Origin: Pseudomonadota bacterium
Lineage (GTDB): Bacteria > Pseudomonadota > Gammaproteobacteria > Burkholderiales > Burkholderiaceae_C
DNA length: 15,900 nucleotides
Assembly (NCBI GenBank): GCA_023438115.1
Contig: JAEZEB010000036.1
Location: 1 to 15,900, forward strand
Direction: 5' to 3'
In this document: piece after piece, positions 7,991-15,764 of the stretch
Numbering within the stretch: position 1 is the stretch's first letter
Layout of the letters: each line of letters begins with the position of its first letter
Made by a program: the position numbers and the translations under genes
Notes under the pieces: model-generated
Database searches by the model: none
What the model was told of the DNA's origin: nothing
Seen by the model: only the letters and a program-made list of their open reading frames with translations

Positions 7991-8637
7991 GCGAGCGGAC
8001 CGTCGCCGTCGTCGACTACGGCATGGGCAACCTGCGCTCGGTGTCGCAGGCCGTGCTGCACGTGGCGCAAGGCAGCGGCGTGCGCGCCGTGGTCACTTCG
8101 CGCCCCGAGGAAGTGCGCGCCGCCGAACGCGTGGTGCTGCCGGGGCAGGGCGCCATGCCGGACTGCATGCGCGAGCTGCGCGAGTCCGGCCTGCTCGAAT
8201 CCGTGCTCGAGGCCGCCGCCACCAAGCCGCTGTTCGGCGTCTGCGTGGGCATGCAGATGCTGCTCGATCGCAGCGAGGAAGGGCCCACCGACGGCCTGGG
8301 CCTGATCCCCGGCGAGGTGGTGCGCTTCCGCCTCGAGGGCATGCGCCAGCCCGATGGCAGCCGCTACAAGGTGCCGCAAATGGGCTGGAACCGCGTGCAT
8401 CAGGTGCAGCCCCATGCCATGTGGGCCGGCATTCCGGACGAAACGTGGTTCTATTTCGTACACAGCTTCCACGCGAAGCCGGCCGACTCCCGCCACGGTG
8501 TTGGGGAATCCGAGTACGGCGCGCGCTTTACCTGTGCGGTGGCTCGCGATAATATTTTTGCGACCCAGTTCCACCCCGAGAAAAGCGCCGACCAGGGGCT
8601 CACGCTGTATCGCAACTTCCTGCACTGGACTCCCTGA
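7987..8637 (+). CDS. hisH: HisH, glutamine amidotransferase subunit of IGP synthase
   Basis: A 216-residue class-I glutamine amidotransferase that hydrolyses glutamine and channels ammonia into HisF. The triad is present: Cys86 in FGVCVGMQ, His196 and Glu198 in QFHPEKS; PGQGAMPDC forms the usual oxyanion-side loop. The start is taken as TTG 7987 (reading MSERTVAVVDYGMGNLRS), overlapping the hisB stop as TTGA with GAAGGG at 7975-7980 and 6-nt spacing; the next in-frame upstream starts would read far into hisB. Codons at residues ~170-192 are unusually AT-rich (GGT GTT, TTT ACC TGT, GAT AAT ATT TTT), unlike the rest of the gene. It works with hisF, which here is separated from it by hisA and an ATPase gene. 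Confidence 0.95.
   Translation: MSERTVAVVDYGMGNLRSVSQAVLHVAQGSGVRAVVTSRPEEVRAAERVVLPGQGAMPDCMRELRESGLLESVLEAAATKPLFGVCVGMQMLLDRSEEGPTDGLGLIPGEVVRFRLEGMRQPDGSRYKVPQMGWNRVHQVQPHAMWAGIPDETWFYFVHSFHAKPADSRHGVGESEYGARFTCAVARDNIFATQFHPEKSADQGLTLYRNFLHWTP
8527..8555 (+). promoter_or_regulatory. candidate internal promoter inside hisH, facing hisA
   Basis: TTTACC (8527-8532), 17-bp spacer, TAATAT (8550-8555), each 4 of 6 to consensus. It falls in the only strongly AT-rich patch of hisH and would start transcription near 8562, about 120 nt before hisA. Overlapping alternative -10: GATAAT 8548-8553. Confidence 0.35.
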
Positions 8638-8682
8638 CCGCCCAGGAAGCGGTCCCCACCTGCAGCCGTATCCCATTCCACC

Positions 8683-9423
8683 ATGCTCCTGATTCCCGCG
8701 ATCGACCTGAAAGACGGCCACTGCGTACGCCTGAAGCAGGGCGACATGGACCAGGCGACCACCTTCAGCGAGGACCCCGCCGCCATGGCGCGGACCTGGC
8801 TGGAGCGCGGCGCCCGGCGCCTCCACCTCGTCGACCTCAACGGCGCCTTCGCCGGCAAGCCGCAGAACTTCGCCGCGGTGCGTTCCATCCTGCGGGCCGT
8901 GGGTGACGACATCCCGGTGCAGCTGGGAGGCGGCATCCGCGACCTCGACACGATCGAGAAATACATCGACGGCGGCCTGCGCTACGTGATCATCGGCACC
9001 GCCGCCGTGAAGAACCCCGGGTTCCTCAAGGACGCGTGCACCGCCTTCGGCGGCCACATCATCGTGGGCCTCGACGCCAAGGACGGCAAGGTGGCCACCG
9101 ACGGCTGGAGCAAGCTCACGGGCCACGAGGTCGTCGACCTCGCCAAGAAGTTCGAGGACTGGGGCGTCGAGTCCATCATCTACACCGACATCGGGCGCGA
9201 CGGCATGCTCACCGGCATCAACGTCGATGCCACGGTCAAGCTCGCGCAGTCGCTCACGATCCCCGTCATCGCCTCCGGCGGCCTGTCGTCCATGAAGGAC
9301 ATCGAGGCCCTGTGCGCGGTGGAGGAAGAGGGCATCGAAGGCGTGATCTGCGGCCGCGCGATCTACTCCGGCGACCTCGACTTCGCCAAGGCGCAGGAAC
9401 GCGCCGACGAACTGAACGGCTGA
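8683..9423 (+). CDS. hisA: HisA, ProFAR (phosphoribosylformimino-AICAR-P) isomerase
   Basis: A 246-residue (beta-alpha)8 barrel isomerising ProFAR to PRFAR. The two catalytic Asp are Asp8 in IPAIDLKDG and Asp131 in VGLDAKDGKV, and the two half-barrel phosphate sites are visible as VQLGGGIRD (79-87) with VIIGTAAV, and VIASGGLSS with VICGRAIYSG. A further conserved segment is YTDIGRDGML (167-176). The start ATG 8683 follows a 45-nt gap after hisH with no obvious Shine-Dalgarno. The stop is 17 nt before the GTG of the inserted ATPase gene. Sequence and length are those of a normal HisA. Confidence 0.97.
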   Translation: MLLIPAIDLKDGHCVRLKQGDMDQATTFSEDPAAMARTWLERGARRLHLVDLNGAFAGKPQNFAAVRSILRAVGDDIPVQLGGGIRDLDTIEKYIDGGLRYVIIGTAAVKNPGFLKDACTAFGGHIIVGLDAKDGKVATDGWSKLTGHEVVDLAKKFEDWGVESIIYTDIGRDGMLTGINVDATVKLAQSLTIPVIASGGLSSMKDIEALCAVEEEGIEGVICGRAIYSGDLDFAKAQERADELNG

Positions 9424-9440
9424 GCCGGAGGGCCGCGGGC

Positions 9441-10619
9441 GTGATCCGCACGCTCGCCATCGCCAACTACCGCTCCCTGCGCGACCTGGTCCTGCCCCTG
9501 GGCCAGCTCACGCTCGTCACGGGCGCCAACGGCAGCGGCAAATCCAGCGTCTACCGCGCCCTGCGCCTGCTCGCGGAAACGGCGCACGGGGGCGTCACGC
9601 GCTCGCTGGCGCGCGAGGGCGGGCTGCCCTCGGTGCTGTGGGCGGGCCCGGAGCAGTTTTCCGCCGCCATGCGCCGCGGCGAGCAGCCGGTGGAGGGCAC
9701 GCGCCGCACCAAGCCCGTGAGCCTGCGCCTGGGTTTCGCCGGCGAGACGGCGGACGCATTCGGCTACGCCATCGACATCGGCCTGCCGCCGCCGGTGCCG
9801 GCGACGGTCTTCAGCCAGGACCCGGAAGTGAAGACCGAAACGGTCTGGTGCGGCCCCGTGCTGCGTCCGGCCACGCAGCTGGTGCGGCGCCACGGCGCGC
9901 TGCTGGAGACGCGCGAAGATTCGCGCTGGAATGCCGTCGATCGGTTGCTTCCCGGCTACGCGAGCATGCTGGCCGAGTTCGTGGACCCGCGCACGGCGCC
10001 CGAGATGCTGGCGCTGCGCGAGCAGGTGCGCGCCTGGCGCTTCTACGACCATTTCCGCTCCGACGGCGCATCGCCCGCGCGCCAGCCGCAGATCGGCACC
10101 CGCACGCCGGTGCTGGGGCACGAGGGCGAGGACCTCGCCGCCGCCATCGCGACCATCCGCGAGATCGGCGATGCCGAGGCCTTCGACGCCGCGGTGGACG
10201 ATGCCTTCCCCGGTGCGCGGGTGCAGGTGCGCGTGGAAGACGCCCGCTTCGAGGTGCTGATGCAGCAGCCCGGGCTGCTGCGCCCGCTGCGCGCGGCCGA
10301 ACTGTCGGACGGCACCCTGCGCTACCTGCTGTGGATCGCCGCGCTGCTCACGCCGCGGCCGCCGCCGCTGCTGGTGCTCAACGAGCCCGAGTCCAGCCTG
10401 CACCCCGACCTGCTGCCGGCGCTGGCGCGCCTGATCGCGCTGGCCGCGCGCTCCTCGCAGGTGGTGGTGGTCTCGCACGCCGCGCGCCTGATCGCGGCGC
10501 TGGAGGATGCCCGCGACGTGGACCTGCGCTCGCTGGTGCTGGGCAAGGAACTGGGCGAGACGCGCGTGCTCAACCTCGATGCCGACGAGGTCCCGTCCTG
10601 GCACTGGCCGAGCCGCTGA
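9441..10619 (+). CDS. AAA/RecF-like ATPase (AAA_21, COG4637-like), function unknown
   Basis: A 392-residue protein with an ABC/SMC-type ATPase head and no histidine-pathway relationship. The N-terminus IRTLAIANYRSLRDLVLPLG is the usual RecF/SMC-like opening (strand, then an NYRSL element). Walker A is GANGSGKSS (28-36), a signature-like LSDGTLRYLLW lies at 288-298, Walker B is LLVLNEPESSLHPD (310-323) with catalytic Glu315 retained but Asn314 where Asp is usual, and the H-loop is VVSHAARLI with His346. There is no long coiled coil or zinc hook, so it is neither a Rad50 nor an SMC, and no TOPRIM domain, so it is not an OLD nuclease. The GTG start 9441 has GGAGGG at 9427-9432, 8-nt spacing. It separates hisA from hisF; codon use looks native. 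Confidence 0.85.
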   Translation: MIRTLAIANYRSLRDLVLPLGQLTLVTGANGSGKSSVYRALRLLAETAHGGVTRSLAREGGLPSVLWAGPEQFSAAMRRGEQPVEGTRRTKPVSLRLGFAGETADAFGYAIDIGLPPPVPATVFSQDPEVKTETVWCGPVLRPATQLVRRHGALLETREDSRWNAVDRLLPGYASMLAEFVDPRTAPEMLALREQVRAWRFYDHFRSDGASPARQPQIGTRTPVLGHEGEDLAAAIATIREIGDAEAFDAAVDDAFPGARVQVRVEDARFEVLMQQPGLLRPLRAAELSDGTLRYLLWIAALLTPRPPPLLVLNEPESSLHPDLLPALARLIALAARSSQVVVVSHAARLIAALEDARDVDLRSLVLGKELGETRVLNLDADEVPSWHWPSR

Positions 10620-10630
10620 GCCGCGCCGCC

Positions 10631-10636
10631 TAGAAT
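10631..10636 (+). promoter_or_regulatory. candidate -10 hexamer at the hisF start (leaderless geometry)
   Basis: TAGAAT, 5 of 6 to consensus, ends exactly 6 nt before the hisF ATG, which would put +1 on the A of the start codon. No Shine-Dalgarno is present upstream of hisF and no clear -35 is visible. It lies in the 23-nt gap after the ATPase gene. Confidence 0.4.
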
Positions 10637-10642
10637 CGTCGC

Positions 10643-11422
<780 letters not shown>

Positions 11423-11433
11423 GCGGCTTGGGG

Positions 11434-11439
11434 GACAAT
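11434..11439 (+). promoter_or_regulatory. candidate -10 hexamer at the hisI start (leaderless geometry)
   Basis: GACAAT ends exactly 6 nt before the hisI ATG, the same spacing as TAGAAT at hisF, and shares the following CG. It matches the -10 consensus at 4 of 6 positions. No clear -35. A G-run (11430-11434) 11 nt upstream of the ATG might act as a weak Shine-Dalgarno instead. Confidence 0.3.
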
Positions 11440-11445
11440 CGCCCC

Positions 11446-11835
11446 ATGGACTGGCTATCGCAAGTGAAGTGGGACGCCCAGGGGCTCGTCCCCGTCATCG
11501 CGCAGGAGGCGCGGACGGGCGACGTGCTGATGTTCGCCTGGATGGACCGCCAGGCGCTGGCGAAGACCGCCGAGACCGGCCGCGCCGTGTATTTCAGCCG
11601 CTCGCGCGGCAAGCTGTGGTTCAAGGGCGAGGAGTCCGGCCACGTGCAGCAGGTGCACGAGATCCGGCTGGACTGCGACAACGACGTGGTGCTGCTCAAG
11701 GTGACCCAGCACGGGCACGATCCGTCCATCGCCTGCCACACCGGCCGGCACAGCTGCTTCTTCCAGGTGTACCGCGACGGCGCCTGGCAGGCCGTGGATC
11801 CGGTCTTGAAAGACCCGTCCACCATCTACAGTTGA
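11446..11835 (+). CDS. hisI: HisI, phosphoribosyl-AMP cyclohydrolase
   Basis: A 129-residue Zn/Mg metalloenzyme that opens the adenine ring of PR-AMP, step three of the pathway. Landmarks: VLMFAWMDRQAL (27-38), AVYFSRSRGKLWFKGEESG (47-65), Asp76-Cys77-Asp78 with Asp80 in RLDCDNDVVLL for Mg and Zn, and Cys97/Cys104 in IACHTGRHSCFF for Zn. It is a stand-alone HisI, not fused to HisE as in enterobacteria. ATG 11446 is chosen because it yields the family start MDWLSQVKWDAQGL and lies just after the hisF stop; upstream in-frame sequence reads through hisF. The stop is 5 nt before hisE. Confidence 0.96.
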   Translation: MDWLSQVKWDAQGLVPVIAQEARTGDVLMFAWMDRQALAKTAETGRAVYFSRSRGKLWFKGEESGHVQQVHEIRLDCDNDVVLLKVTQHGHDPSIACHTGRHSCFFQVYRDGAWQAVDPVLKDPSTIYS

Positions 11836-11840
11836 ATCCC

Positions 11841-12206
11841 ATGAATGCCGACCCGCTGGCCCGCCTGGCCGACGTCATCGAAAGCCGCAAGCCCGCCAAC
11901 GGCGGCAACCCGGAGGCGAGCTACGTCGCGCGCCTGCTGCACAAGGGGCCGGACGCCTTCCTCAAGAAGATCGGGGAGGAGGCCACCGAGGTCGTGATGG
12001 CCGCCAAGGATGCCGACCACGGCGGCGACCGCTCGAAGATCGTCGGCGAGGTCGCCGACCTGTGGTTCCATTGCATGATCGCGCTCGCGCACTACGGCCT
12101 GAAGCCGTCGGACGTGGTCGCGGAACTCCAGCGGCGCGAAGGCCTCAGCGGGCTGGAAGAGAAGGCGCTGCGCAAGGCGCAATCCCGGGAGGCCCATGGC
12201 GACTGA
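11841..12206 (+). CDS. hisE: HisE, phosphoribosyl-ATP pyrophosphohydrolase
   Basis: A 121-residue MazG-like all-alpha enzyme hydrolysing PR-ATP to PR-AMP and pyrophosphate, the second pathway step. The Mg-binding acid cluster is seen in KKIGEEATEVVMAAKD (Glu46, Glu47, Glu50) and in EVADLWFHCMIAL (the E-xx-D pair). ATG 11841 is 5 nt after hisI and there is no clear Shine-Dalgarno, consistent with coupled translation. It is the last his gene of the cluster. A short in-frame possibility for the next gene (ATG 12196) overlaps its end. Confidence 0.95.
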   Translation: MNADPLARLADVIESRKPANGGNPEASYVARLLHKGPDAFLKKIGEEATEVVMAAKDADHGGDRSKIVGEVADLWFHCMIALAHYGLKPSDVVAELQRREGLSGLEEKALRKAQSREAHGD

Positions 12207-12225
12207 CTTTTCCAAGGAGCGCGCG

Positions 12226-12585
12226 ATGTCCGAGACCGACTACGCCACCCTCGAGGACAAGAGCCCCGGCGACCGCACCATCATGCACGTGCTGTACGGC
12301 CTGCACACGGTGGCGCCCTTCACCATGTGGTCGCTGTCGCTGATCGCCGTCATCATCAACTACGTCAAGCGCTCCGACGAGAGCGACCCGCTCTACGCGC
12401 GGCACCACGGCTACATGATCCGCACGTTCTGGTGGGCGCTGCTGTGGCTGGTGGTCACCTCGCCGCTGTGGCTGCTGCTGTGGATCCCGGGCCTGCTGGC
12501 GTGGCTGGCGATCGGCGCCTGGTACCTGTACCGCTACCTGCGCGGGTGGCTTCGCTTCAACGACAACCAGCTTCCACCGGTATGA
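12226..12585 (+). CDS. small DUF4870-like membrane protein
   Basis: A 119-residue protein of unknown function with a soluble N-terminus and about three hydrophobic segments: residues ~22-46 (HVLYGLHTVAPFTMWSLSLI onward) and a long stretch ~68-104, probably two passes, rich in Trp and Leu. The middle YARHHGYMIRTFWW is the kind of loop seen in DUF4870/COG3671 proteins. I prefer ATG 12226, which has AAGGAG at 12214-12219 with 6-nt spacing; ATG 12196 would add 10 residues, overlap hisE by 11 nt and has GGGAGG only 3 nt away. The stop overlaps the hinT start (ATGA), so it is co-translated with hinT. Family name moderately sure; function not known. Confidence 0.75.
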   Translation: MSETDYATLEDKSPGDRTIMHVLYGLHTVAPFTMWSLSLIAVIINYVKRSDESDPLYARHHGYMIRTFWWALLWLVVTSPLWLLLWIPGLLAWLAIGAWYLYRYLRGWLRFNDNQLPPV

Positions 12586-12941
12586 GCCACGATCCCGACT
12601 GCATCTTCTGCAAGATCGTCGAGGGCAAGATCCCCTCGAAGAAGGTCTACGAGGACGACGACATCCTCGCCTTCCACGACATCCATCCCTGGGCGCCGGT
12701 GCATTTCCTGCTGGTCCCCAAGGAGCACATCACCTCGATGGCCCACGTGGAGGAGTCGCACGCGCCGGTGCTGGGCAAGCTGATGACGCTGATCCCGCGC
12801 CTGGCCAAGCAGGAGGGCTGCCGCCCCTATCCCGAGGGAGGCTTCCGCGTGGTGGTCAACACCGGCGGCGACGGCGGCCAGGAGGTCGCGCACCTGCACG
12901 TGCACGTCATCGGCGGGCCGCGCCCGTGGCTCAAGGGATAG
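12582..12941 (+). CDS. hinT: HinT-like HIT-family purine nucleoside phosphoramidase
   Basis: A 119-residue HIT protein, a cytoplasmic homodimeric hydrolase of purine nucleoside phosphoramidates and aminoacyl-adenylates. The histidine triad is intact as AHLHVHVIGG (His104, His106, His108 of the H-x-H-x-H motif). The N-terminal CIFCKIVEGKIPS (Cys7, Cys10) and the ILAFHDIHPWAPVHFLLVPKEHI segment (positions 28-50) are also typical, as is FRVVVNTGGDGGQ. The ATG is embedded in the stop of the preceding membrane-protein gene. In this position before tatA it is commonly seen in beta-proteobacteria, to my knowledge. Confidence 0.93.
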   Translation: MSHDPDCIFCKIVEGKIPSKKVYEDDDILAFHDIHPWAPVHFLLVPKEHITSMAHVEESHAPVLGKLMTLIPRLAKQEGCRPYPEGGFRVVVNTGGDGGQEVAHLHVHVIGGPRPWLKG

Positions 12942-12956
12942 GGGCTTTCCCGGCGG

Positions 12957-12977
12957 CGGGCTGAACTTCCCAGCCCG
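12957..12977 (+). terminator. hairpin between hinT and tatA
   Basis: CGGGCTG (12957-12963), 7-nt loop AACTTCC, CAGCCCG (12971-12977): a perfect 7-bp stem 15 nt after the hinT stop. It lacks a T-tract, so intrinsic termination is uncertain. It sits where the -35 of the tatA promoter would be and could instead be an operator-like site. Confidence 0.4.
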
Positions 12978-12979
12978 AC

Positions 12980-12985
12980 TAGAAT
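12980..12985 (+). promoter_or_regulatory. candidate -10 hexamer for the tatABC operon
   Basis: TAGAAT, 5 of 6 to consensus, 25 nt before the tatA ATG. With a start near 12992 the leader would be ~19 nt and would contain the AGGAG Shine-Dalgarno (13000-13004). No good -35 is visible, because that region is occupied by the 12957-12977 stem. Confidence 0.45.
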
Positions 12986-13010
12986 CCGAGCCGTATTACA
13001 GGAGAAATCC

Positions 13011-13256
13011 ATGGGTTCCTTTTCCATCTGGCACTGGCTGGTCGTGCTGCTGATCGTGGTGCTGGTGTTCGGCACGAAGAAGCTGAAGAACATCGGCTCG
13101 GACCTCGGCGGCGCCGTCAAGGGCTTCAAGGACGGCATGAAGGAAGGCGGCCAGCCGGACACGCCCGTGCCTCCCGCGGGCCAGGTCACGGCCTCGCAGG
13201 AGCCGTCGGCCGCCGACAAGGCGACCATCGACGTCGAAGCCCGCAACAAGTCCTGA
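13011..13256 (+). CDS. tatA: TatA, twin-arginine translocase pore subunit
   Basis: An 81-residue inner-membrane protein that oligomerises to form the Tat translocation path for folded proteins. It has one N-terminal membrane helix (IWHWLVVLLIVVLVFG, ~5-20), the hinge FGTKKL, the amphipathic helix KNIGSDLGGAVKGFKDGMKEG, and a short hydrophilic tail. The polar residue at the N-terminus is His8 rather than the Gln of E. coli TatA; polar residues are usual there. The start ATG 13011 has AGGAG at 13000-13004 with 6-nt spacing, one of the best ribosome sites in the window. A promoter-like TAGAAT and a hairpin precede it, making this a likely operon head. tatB follows after 11 nt. Confidence 0.95.
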   Translation: MGSFSIWHWLVVLLIVVLVFGTKKLKNIGSDLGGAVKGFKDGMKEGGQPDTPVPPAGQVTASQEPSAADKATIDVEARNKS

Positions 13257-13267
13257 TCGGCGCCTGA

Positions 13268-13738
13268 GTGCTCGACCTCGGTCTCTCGAAGATGGCGCTG
13301 ATCGGCGCCGTGGCCCTGATCGTCATCGGGCCGGAGAAGCTGCCGCGCGTGGCGCGGACGGTCGGCACGCTGCTGGGCAAGGCGCAGCGCTACGTCAACG
13401 ACGTCAAGGCGGAAGTCAACCGCTCCATGGAGCTCGACGAGCTCAAGAAGATGAAGGAGACGGTGGAGAGCGCAGCCCGCGACGTCGAGAATTCCGTCTC
13501 CACCGCGGCCTCCGACTTCGAGAAGGACTGGCAGCAGGTGACGTCCGAGGCGTCCTCGGCGTTCTCCGAGCCGCTGGCGGAGCCGCCGTCCTTCCCCGAG
13601 TACCGCAACCCGAAGAAGAAATGGCGCCTGAAGCAGGGCGCCGTTCCGCACTGGTACAAGGCCCGCGCCGGCGTGCGCACCCGGGCGCTGTCCGGCGCCG
13701 CCCGTGTGGCAAAGTACCGCCCGCGCAAGTTCAACTGA
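13268..13738 (+). CDS. tatB: TatB, Sec-independent protein translocase subunit
   Basis: A 156-residue TatA/TatB-family protein that with TatC forms the receptor for twin-arginine signal peptides. The single membrane helix is LGLSKMALIGAVALIVIGPEKLP, read in two parts (LGLSKMALIGAVALI, then VIGPEKLPRVARTVG); the Glu and Pro of the hinge (GPEKLP) mark it as TatB. A long charged helical region (residues ~35-110) and a basic C-terminal tail ending in RPRKFN follow. GTG 13268 is chosen because it gives MLDLGLSK; no Shine-Dalgarno is obvious. The basic tail (KKKWRLKQG, KARAGVRTR) is notably Arg/Lys rich. tatC begins 37 nt downstream. Confidence 0.93.
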   Translation: MLDLGLSKMALIGAVALIVIGPEKLPRVARTVGTLLGKAQRYVNDVKAEVNRSMELDELKKMKETVESAARDVENSVSTAASDFEKDWQQVTSEASSAFSEPLAEPPSFPEYRNPKKKWRLKQGAVPHWYKARAGVRTRALSGAARVAKYRPRKFN

Positions 13739-13775
13739 CGAGCGCGCCGGCATCGGCGCCGGCGGCCGTTCCCCT

Positions 13776-14567
13776 ATGTCCACTACACCGAACGACCAGG
13801 AAGACGAACTGGCCGGCACCGAGCAGCCCTTCGTATCGCACCTGATCGAGCTGCGCGACCGCCTGATCCGCGCCACCATCGCCGTGGGCGTGGTGGCGGG
13901 CCTGCTGGCGCTGTGGCCCGGACCGGGCGCCCTCTACGACATCCTGGCCGCCCCGCTGGTGGCGCACCTGCCCAAGGGCGCGACGCTGATCGCCACCTCG
14001 GTGATCTCGCCGTTCATGGTGCCGCTGAAGATCCTGCTGATGTCGGCCTTCCTGATCGCCCTGCCGGTGGTGCTGTGGCAGGTATGGGCGTTCGTGGCGC
14101 CGGGGCTCTATTCGCACGAGAAGAAGCTGGTGCTGCCGCTGGTGGTGTCCAGCACCATCCTGTTCTTCCTGGGGGTGGCGTTCTGCTACTTCTTCGTCTT
14201 CGGGCAGGTGTTCTCGTTCATCCAGAGCTTCGCGCCCAAGAGCATCACCGCCGCGCCTGACATCGAGGCCTATCTCAGCTTCGTGCTGACCATGTTCCTG
14301 GCTTTCGGCTGCGCCTTCGAGGTGCCGATCGCGGTGATCGTGCTCGCGCGCATGGGCGTGGTGTCGGTGGAGAAGCTCAAGGCCTTCCGCGGCTACTTCA
14401 TCGTGCTGGCCTTCATCATCGCCGCGATCATCACGCCGCCGGACGTGGTGTCGCAGCTGGCGCTGGCGATCCCGATGTGCCTGCTGTACGAGGCGGGCAT
14501 CTGGGCGGCGCAGCTGTTCATCCGCCACACCAAGGCGCCGGACGAGAGCGGCCAAACCGCGAAGTAG
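13776..14567 (+). CDS. tatC: TatC, twin-arginine translocase receptor subunit
   Basis: A 263-residue, six-span inner-membrane protein that recognises the twin-arginine motif of Tat substrates. Landmarks: FVSHLIELRDRLIRA (residues ~19-33) with the conserved Glu of the cytoplasmic N-terminus, the periplasmic loop ISPFMVPLKI, the WQVWAFVAPGLYSHEKK loop, FFLGVAFCYFFVF, and the C-terminal AIITPPDVVSQLALAIPMCLLYE, which is very typical. ATG 13776 gives MSTTPNDQEDEL and avoids running into tatB; no Shine-Dalgarno is visible. Its stop lies 8 nt from the convergent stop of the htrA-like gene. The operon thus encodes a complete TatABC set. Confidence 0.96.
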   Translation: MSTTPNDQEDELAGTEQPFVSHLIELRDRLIRATIAVGVVAGLLALWPGPGALYDILAAPLVAHLPKGATLIATSVISPFMVPLKILLMSAFLIALPVVLWQVWAFVAPGLYSHEKKLVLPLVVSSTILFFLGVAFCYFFVFGQVFSFIQSFAPKSITAAPDIEAYLSFVLTMFLAFGCAFEVPIAVIVLARMGVVSVEKLKAFRGYFIVLAFIIAAIITPPDVVSQLALAIPMCLLYEAGIWAAQLFIRHTKAPDESGQTAK

Positions 14568-14570
14568 GGC

Positions 14571-14583
14571 CGCGCTCAGCGCG
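14571..14583. terminator. small hairpin at the tatC/htrA convergence
   Basis: CGCGC, loop TCA, GCGCG: a 5-bp stem spanning the 8-nt gap and the stop codon of the minus-strand gene. It has no T-tract on either side, and GC stems this short are common by chance here. It is the only candidate for termination of the two convergent transcripts. Confidence 0.2.
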
Positions 14584-15757
14584 CGGGCAGGCCCGGCAAC
14601 CCGGGCAGCGCCTGGCCTTGCTGGCGCGGCTTCGGGCGCCGCCCCGGCGTCACCGTCACCTCCGAGCTGTCACCGCGCCGCTGGATGCGGAACTCCGTGG
14701 GCGTGCCGGGCTTGAGCGAGGCCACGGCGGTGAGCAGCTCCGACACGTTGGCGATGTCCTTGTCGCCCACCTTCAGCACCACGTCGCCGGGGCGGACGCC
14801 CGCCTGCGCGGCGGGGCCGTTCTGCAGCACGCCGGTGATCAGCACGCCTTCGCGGGCCCGCACGCCGAAGGTCTCCATCAGCTCGGGGGACAGATCGGCC
14901 GGCTCGACGCCGATCCAGCCGCGCGTGACCACCCCGTCCTTGACGATACCTTCGAGGACCAGCTTGGCGGTGGACACCGGGATCGCGAAGCCGATGCCCA
15001 TGCTGCCGCCCGAGCGCGAGTAGATCGCGGTGTTGATCCCCATCAGGTTGCCGTTGACGTCCACCAGCGCGCCGCCCGAGTTGCCGGGGTTGATGGCCGC
15101 ATCGGTCTGGATGAAGTTCTCGAAGGTGTTGATGCCCAGCTGGTTGCGCCCCAGCGCGCTGACGATGCCGCTGGTGACCGTCAGGCCGACGCCGAAGGGG
15201 TTGCCGATCGCCAGCACCTGGTCGCCCACCTGCAGGGCGTCGGAGTTGCCGAGGGTGATCACGGGCAGGCGGTCGAGGTTGACCTTCAGGATCGCCAGGT
15301 CGGTCTCCGGATCGGTGCCTATCGTCTTGGCGCGCGCCTTGCGGCTGTCGCTGAGCGTCACCTCGATCTCGGTGGCGCCTTCCACCACGTGGTTGTTGGT
15401 GAGGATGTAGCCGTCGGGGCTGATGATCACGCCGCTGCCCAGGCCGGTCTGCGGCACGGCGCCCTGGTCGCCGAAGAAGAAGCGGAACCACGGGTCGCTG
15501 ACCGGCGGCCGCTCGCCGGCCTTCAGCGTGTTGATGCTCACCACGGCGGCCGAGGCTTTCTGCGCGGCCTGGCGGAAGCTGCCGGCGGGCGGCGGCGCGT
15601 TCACCTGCGTCGGCGCCTCGGTCAGGGGCACGCCGGTGACGGCGCTGCGGGTCACGGGTTGCTGGCTCAGCCACTCCGGCTTGAGCGTCAGCACCACGAA
15701 ATAGGCCGCCAGCAGCACGGTGACGGCCTGCGAGAACACCAGCCAGTAACGTCGCAT
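14576..15757 (-). CDS. membrane-anchored HtrA/DegS-like serine protease, one PDZ domain
   Basis: A 393-residue trypsin-like protease acting in the periplasm on misfolded or signalling substrates. It begins with MRRYWLVFSQ and a hydrophobic segment (~5-25) without a cleavage site, so it is probably an inner-membrane anchor as in DegS. The protease domain holds the triad His123 (TNNHVVEG), Asp153 (ETDLAILKV) and Ser227 (NPGNSGGALVD). One PDZ domain follows at ~278-372 (RGWIGVEPADLS, GVLITGVLQNGPAAQAGVRPGD), then a Pro/Gly/Arg-rich tail (LPGLPGLPAR). DegP and DegQ have two PDZ domains, so DegS/HhoB-like is favoured; whether it cleaves an RseA-type anti-sigma factor is not shown. No Shine-Dalgarno is evident. 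It is convergent with tatC. Confidence 0.92.
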   Translation of the reverse strand: MRRYWLVFSQAVTVLLAAYFVVLTLKPEWLSQQPVTRSAVTGVPLTEAPTQVNAPPPAGSFRQAAQKASAAVVSINTLKAGERPPVSDPWFRFFFGDQGAVPQTGLGSGVIISPDGYILTNNHVVEGATEIEVTLSDSRKARAKTIGTDPETDLAILKVNLDRLPVITLGNSDALQVGDQVLAIGNPFGVGLTVTSGIVSALGRNQLGINTFENFIQTDAAINPGNSGGALVDVNGNLMGINTAIYSRSGGSMGIGFAIPVSTAKLVLEGIVKDGVVTRGWIGVEPADLSPELMETFGVRAREGVLITGVLQNGPAAQAGVRPGDVVLKVGDKDIANVSELLTAVASLKPGTPTEFRIQRRGDSSEVTVTPGRRPKPRQQGQALPGLPGLPAR

Positions 15758-15764
15758 GTTCTTG

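Noticed and set aside
9441..10619. OLD-family nuclease or Gabija/retron-type defence ATPase between hisA and hisF
   Set aside because: No TOPRIM domain follows the ATPase, the protein ends soon after the H-loop, and no helicase, reverse transcriptase or toxin gene is adjacent. A defence role cannot be supported from this window.
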